This document shows positions 58,920 to 64,000 of a stretch of 64,000 nucleotides of DNA, piece by piece. Each line of letters opens with the position of its first letter. Within the stretch, counting starts at the first letter, position 1. Source of the stretch: Buxus sempervirens (Eukaryota > Streptophyta > Magnoliopsida > Buxales > Buxaceae); NCBI GenBank assembly GCA_947561395.2, contig OX387187.1:1742976-1806975 (forward strand). The letters are read 5' to 3'. Below the pieces are notes generated by a model. The model ran no database searches. It was not told the origin of the DNA and saw only the letters and a list, made by a program, of their open reading frames with translations. The position numbers and the translations under genes are program-made.

Positions 58920-59465
58920 AGTGGTTAAAAAGTTGATTTTTTTTGGCCCGTTTGGACTTGACCCGACCCGAACCGGCTTGAACCGACTTCCTGGATAATT
59001 TGGGCTGTTTTAAGCCCATTTGTGGACTGTGGACCTAAATGAGCCCACCAAGGTACCCTGGGCCCACACTTTGACCGGCCCAAACCAGGCCCGTTTTCAA
59101 CAAACGGGCCTAAGGCCATTTGACCCTTGGCTAATGGGCCAAGTCCAAACCTAATAAGCCCTTAATATTCCTAAATAATTTAACAAATAACCAAAAAAAA
59201 GGGTTACCCAATAACCCTATTGGGCCAAAGCCTAACCTTGACAACCCACGGGTCTTCCAACAGGACCCGTATCCTACCCACCTCATCTAAATAAAAACCG
59301 ACCCACCTCATCTAAATAAAAAGATAAAAGGAAATAAAAAGGGGCCCACACCACCAAAGGGTCCCACCAGACCAAACAAAGTGGCATGCTGGCCTAGGAA
59401 TGGTGAAATTGACTCAAAACCAGGGAGACTCGAGGGACCCGTCAAATCGACGGGGCCGGCCGGGG
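58920..59465 (+). repeat. Element E LTR, part left of solo LTR I
   Basis: GGGCCC-rich sequence matching 6900-7330 of F and 41400-41840 of D in its last part (GGGACCCACACC-like block, then GGGACCCGTCAAATCGACGGGG). It is interrupted by I at 59465. The 5' end of this LTR was not located. Confidence 0.75.
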
Positions 59466-61069
59466 TGTAAAACCCCGGATTTTCCTAAAATAAAGTAAAT
59501 GAAATAAGCCTAAATATTGAGAAGATATGTATTAATCCAAGTACATTTTATGGTTAAGATTGATGTGAAGAATAAATAGGAGAATTTTTGGAAAAAGATT
59601 CAAAGGTTAAGTATGGAATTCCAAGGAAAGGGTATTTTAGTCTTTTTCCAATTAGCCAAATTAAGATATTGAGTAAGTAAATAATTATTAGACTTAATTT
59701 GGGTTAGGTTTGCATTTAAATAGCAAATTATTGCTTAAAAGTAGGAAAAAGGGTATATTGGTGATTATGGTTGATGAGAAGCCTTAAGTTTGAGGATAAG
59801 AGGTAGCTTTAGGGTGTTTTAGTAATATTTTAAAATAAGAAATTTAATTTGCACGAAAATAAATTAAAATAAATCCTTCTCTTATATATAATACTTAAAA
59901 GAGGAATTAGAATTAGGGTTAAGATGGGGAGGTTTCCAATTAAGAGTGAGAAGTCTATTTAGAAGGTCTTCTAAACTTAGTAGGACTTCTAATTAAGAGA
60001 GTTTATAAATGGGGAGGTCTAGGAAAAGTTTAGGGTTTTTAGCAAGTCAAAAATAAGGAGGAAAGAGAGGAAAATTCATGCTTGGGCTTGGAAGAAGAAT
60101 AAAGGAAAGAAGAGAAGAGAGAAAAGAGAGGGAAAAAAGGAAAAAGGGAGGTGCTGCAGAGGTCCAACCAGCAGACTTTGAGCGACGATATCCGGAGATC
60201 TAGTCGTTGGATCATCATGAAATTTGGAGGTTATGTTCTATACATGAGATAATTTAATATGAATAGTGAATATTGGATTTGGATGAGTCTAAGGTGGTGC
60301 GAATTAACCCAGAAATTGGTGGAAAACCAGATTTTGGAAGAAAAAGGAGTTGCAGAGATGGCCGACTAGTCAACTTCGAATTGTGAGATAGAAAGATCCA
60401 ACCGTTGGAATGGGCTGCACTTTTAGGGTTTTGTTCTACTCATGGAGAACTTCAAACTGAACGGTGGAGATCGACATTTGAGAAGTTTAGAGGGGTCCGG
60501 TCGAGCTCCAAAAACGGGCACCGAAAATGTTCTGAAAAATCTTGGTTCATCAAAAAGGCAAGTAGCAAACACTTGAAACTGGAGGAATTGCATATTTTCT
60601 TGTGTTTTTGATGATTCATCATATTGGTTCTTAAATTGGATTTCATTGGAAAAGTTGGATGTTTATAAAGTTTCAATTTGGTGATTTGAATCTCTTTTTA
60701 AGAATCAAGAAAAATGTTGTTCATGGGTGGGTTGAATTAGAAAGAAACCCTAGTTAAATTTTAATTACTAATATGTGAGTAGCATCGTTTTAAAACTGAG
60801 GTTTTGTGTTTATTCATGAGTTTATTCGGATGCATGAATGATTTTTGAGTTTCTGGAAGAAGCATGAGTGATATCAGTTTCTGGAAAAACTTCGTCCGAG
60901 CATGAGTTTATTATGACTGAATGAATGATAAATAGAAATATGTTTAGATTAATTTCAAAACTAGTTTGAAAGTGTTCTGGGAAGATTAGGAGACTAAATA
61001 AGTAGTTACAGACCGAAAAAGATTGGCCAGAGTTGGAGATCTGGAAATAACAGAGAGTCAAAAAACACA

Positions 61070-61310
61070 GTGAGCATCCGCTCACTTGGCGCTCACTGGC
61101 GCCCACTTCGGGTAGTGAGTGCGAGATATACTCTTTCTATCCGCCGAGCTTGCGCTCACTTAAATTTCATCCGCTCTTCTCACGCGAAGCTCACGCCCAC
61201 TTCACGCCCACTTCGCGCTCACTTGATTTCGAGTAGGCGTATACCCCAATTTCAACCCCAAACCTATTTGCCAACCTCGCGCTCAGTTCAGGAGGTGAGC
61301 GCATGGTCTA
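61070..61310 (+). repeat. GCGCTCACTT cluster in LTR I
   Basis: Many copies of GCTCACTT, GCGCTCACT and GCCCACTTCG in about 240 bp, with GAGCGC / GCGCTC inverted pairs. It resembles the cluster at 5715-5998 in the unrelated LTR F. Confidence 0.75.
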
Positions 61311-61914
61311 ATAAACTTACCAACTTGTATTTTTGACTAAACCAAAGTGATTTTTGATGATTTGAGGGTTCAACCACTTAACCAATCACTTGTTTGGGAC
61401 TTTAGAATAAATATTACCTATTCAATTAATAGGAGAAAAATTAAGTGGAAATTCTTAGAGGCTTCCAAGACAAATTTTAGGTTATTTGTAAGTGATGTAC
61501 TGGGTACCAAACACTAGGAGTTACTAGTTAGTTTTCTCTTTGTTTATACACTGTACTGGGTAGAATTTATTAAATCCTGGTTTTACTTGTTGGAAAATTC
61601 TGAATGTATTGTAAGGATTTTATTGGTGTGAGTAACTGAGTTTTATTTCAAATTGGCATGTGTTACGAATTTGGGAAAATACTGAAAGTACTTGAGGTAC
61701 TGTCTAGTCCAGAGGGACATGTGGTGAACTGTGTTGAGTTATACATGATGTGGCATGTATGGTTTTATTTTGATGTTGGAATTGAGATTATACGATGATT
61801 TACTGTTTTGGTTTAGCTTGTCCTGGATCCATATCTAAGCTTAGTAATGTGATGGTATTGTTTATTGATGTAATTGCATGGCCTTGTGTGTTGCCACGAC
61901 TGGTGTAGAGCAGC

Positions 61915-62035
61915 CAGAAACCCTGAGTAGGCCTGGTTGTCAATGCAGAAACCCGAGGAGTAGGCATGCATTGGATGACGAAACCCTGAGTAGGCCGTCA
62001 TTTCAGAGTGTCCGAAACCCTGAGTAAGCCGGAAC
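61915..62035 (+). repeat. Short tandem motif in LTR I
   Basis: Four imperfect copies of GAAACCCTGAGTAGGCC at about 30-40 bp spacing. The corresponding position in G carries the 38-bp repeat at 10905-11128. Confidence 0.7.
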
Positions 62036-62577
62036 TGTGTACATGGAGGTGTGGAGTGTCTACTTGGCATGTCAATTAATCAATTCAAACAATAGTCATG
62101 ACATTGACCATTCAATGTTTTATCGGTATTGTTATTGAGATATGTTTTGATAATATTAATGAGATTGGATTTAAACTTTGGAATTATCCTTATTGATGTA
62201 TTTGTTGGTTTAATCGTACACCTCATGACTTATTTTATATAAACATGGACTGATTTCATGCATGCACCTTGCTACTTGTTGAGATTTATTCTCACTCCGG
62301 TTTCTCCCTTTTTTTTTTCAGGTACTCTTGGTGAGGACGTTCAAGTTGTGGGCTAGTTGTAGCTGGGTAGTCTATATAGATGTAGGATTGCTCATATAAT
62401 TGAAATCCTTTTATATTATAATTGTTGATTAATAAAGAGATTTTGAATTCAAGTTTCCGCTTTTACTCTGATTATAAAGTTAGAAAAAGTTTTAAATTAT
62501 TCCACATTTTAGTTGCTTTTGTTGCTTACCATAACATCTCGGGTTTTGGGAATTGGACCCGGAACCGGGGCATTACA

Positions 62578-62774
62578 CGGGGCGTCATCGGACTTCCCCG
62601 GACGTAACCAAGGACTTAGCTAGAACTCTGAAAAGCCGCAGACCAGACTTAGACCAGGATAGGGCAATCACCGTGTCTGCCTGCACCTCTCAGGCAGTGG
62701 CGACTCCAAATGTCCCCAGGTACACACACCCACGTGCGCCCCGTGTGCGATCTAGTCATTTTTAGGTGCGTACA
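62578..62774 (+). repeat. Element E LTR, 3' end
   Basis: Ends GGTGCGTACA and includes GGCAGTGGCGACTCC near 62693-62707. Same family as D and F. Followed by the spacer GC and the primer site. Confidence 0.88.
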
Positions 62775-62776
62775 GC

Positions 62777-62794
62777 TTGGCAACTCTGCTGGGG
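62777..62794 (+). other. Primer binding site of E
   Basis: TGGCAACTCTGCTGGGGA, two bases after the LTR. It is complementary to a tRNA-Arg 3' end with one mismatch. It shows that the D/F/E family are LTRs of a tRNA-Arg-primed gypsy element. Confidence 0.88.
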
Positions 62795-64000
62795 ACCCTT
62801 CAACCCAGTTGGACCCTGGTTATCAAATGAGTCAATCTAGGTGGATATAAGCAGATTTATGAAGTACTTCTTGTCCACATTTAGTGGTTTGCGGAACTTA
62901 TGTAATTATATGGTATTGGGGGATCCTGTCATAAGGATGAGATAATTGCATAAGGAAAGTGGAATTTAAGTGGTTCCCTGTGAGCCTCCACTTACCTGGA
63001 AATCCACCCAGACATTATATTGCATACTGTTCTGTATTCTCATTATAAAAGTGACATTAAGGAACCCTTAATCTGCCCATTATCCGAGAATCACCAAAGC
63101 AGACACCGCACTTGACCCCACTGCACATACAAGCACCTCACTACACTGTGAATGAACTTTAAACTGCGTGGGGTGACATGCACGAAGGAGTCTGCATGGA
63201 TGATCCGAACTGAATGCTGTCTGAATATCTGAATGCTCTTCTTAACCAAAACCTAGACCTCTTTAGCAGCCACCCTTCTTCAAACGAGAAACTTACTTTT
63301 GGGATGGTATTAGCCCTACGCTCCCGTGGCTTGCCGGGGAAAGCAGGGTAAACCCATCTCCTCAGGTTTTTGGACTCCTCAAGCGCCATTGGTTTCTTGC
63401 CTTGGTACGCGAGAGATCTAGTACTTGGCTCAGACCCTTGTAGGCAAACGCCTCGGGCTGGGTATCCTTCCCCACCTACTAATTCTGATAAACCCTGATA
63501 CTGCAAATGTGAATGAATCTGAACTTAGAATGTAAACACGAATGAACAAATATGGATAAAATCAATCAAGGGCATTAACCCCCGCCTTTTTTTGCGTTAA
63601 ATTGAGTGAGATCTAGTCCAAGGGCTGCCTTAGCCCTAAGGAAACCAACCCAATGCATCCGAGTTTTGTGAACTGGCCAGATTAGACAGAAATAAGTCAA
63701 AACAGGGGCATAAAAACCCTAGAGGTAGGATTTCAGCCCACCTGCCGAGCAGCAAACTTGTACCCTCCTTTTGGGTTCCAAACAACCCTAAGGGTGATTT
63801 TCTTTGCAAATTTATTCTTGTAAATTTCGTCCTCGGAAGGCAAGTTGTAAATGTTGTTTTGGGTCCGACACCAGGAGCAGCTGAAAGAACAGATGAAAGA
63901 AAATGCTGACCAAGACCTAGATGTGTTTTACCGAACATTTCATTAAGTCACAGCCCTTAGGATCACACAACTTGAATGCTTGGATTTAATTTCCGTAATT
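62795..64000 (+). other. Element E leader, runs off the window
   Basis: About 1.2 kb with no recognised gene. Gag would lie beyond the right edge. Open frames on the minus strand (63159-63506, 63636-63938) show no known motif and are not called. Confidence 0.6.

Larger units (their letters stand above)
59466..62577 (+). mobile_element. I: solo LTR (3112 bp) inserted in E's LTR
   Basis: TGTAAAACCCCGG at the start, CCGGGGCATTACA at the end, flanked by CGGGG (59461-59465 and 62578-62582). D and F show the uninterrupted target sequence (near 41840 and 7333). It is the same family as H. TATAAAT lies at 60004-60010, a GCGCTCACTT-rich cluster at 61070-61310, and GAAACCCTGAGTAGGCC repeats at 61915-62035. 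No coding region. Confidence 0.93.

Noticed and set aside
59466-62577. DNA transposon with terminal inverted repeats
   Set aside because: The ends are partly inverted (TGTAAAACCCCGG / CCGGGGCATTACA), but the 5-bp duplication, TG...CA ends, TATA box and lack of a transposase fit a solo LTR better.
63159-63938. Two minus-strand frames of about 100-115 codons
   Set aside because: No known motif; they lie in the leader of element E, where non-coding sequence is expected.

Overview
This is a plant nuclear window made almost entirely of nested LTR retrotransposons. I recognise no ordinary host gene. The plant signs are Ty3/gypsy elements of the Tat/Ogre type (dual RNase H, tRNA-Arg primer site, antisense extra genes), DUF7745 and plant-mobile-domain proteins known from plants, large solo LTRs, and CG-poor AT-rich filler. 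A large-genome angiosperm is likely; I cannot name the species.

Three related Tat/Ogre-type elements form the frame. Element A (minus strand, oldest) enters from the left edge and holds 1-1365, 11802-23745 and 57313 to about 58.1 kb. Element B (plus strand, 23746-57307, about 20.2 kb without its guests) sits in A's 5' LTR with target duplication CATAG and two LTRs of exactly 1808 bp. Element C (plus strand, 24578-35050, gag but no pol) sits in B's 5' LTR with duplication AGGGG. Large solo LTRs fill other sites: G (1366-11796) in A's antisense gene, H (2988-9443, minus) in G, F (4213-7495) in H, D (39116-42014) in B's gag, and I (59466-62577) in the LTR of element E, which runs off the right edge. 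Each of these insertions has a 5-bp target duplication.

A and B share one plan: LTR, tRNA-Arg primer site, a long structured leader, gag, protease, RT, RNase H plus second RNase H, integrase, then genes on the opposite strand. The antisense gene in both is DUF7745; B has a second, plant-mobile-domain-like one. C keeps the LTR, leader and gag.

The most striking unexplained structure is an array of 7-bp half-sites (TACGGGC / GCCCGTA type) alternating in orientation and separated by exactly 7 bp. It recurs in LTRs, in all three leaders, and before the antisense genes. A uses a variant half-site (TGCGGAC / GTCCGCA) in both its leader and its LTR remnant. A second structure is a leader array of hairpins whose stems change on both sides while the loop (GCCTYTGAA type) stays the same. 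A conserved splice donor in the LTR and acceptor just before gag place both leader structures inside a predicted leader intron. All elements are treated as fossils: broken or incomplete, with no repair attempted.
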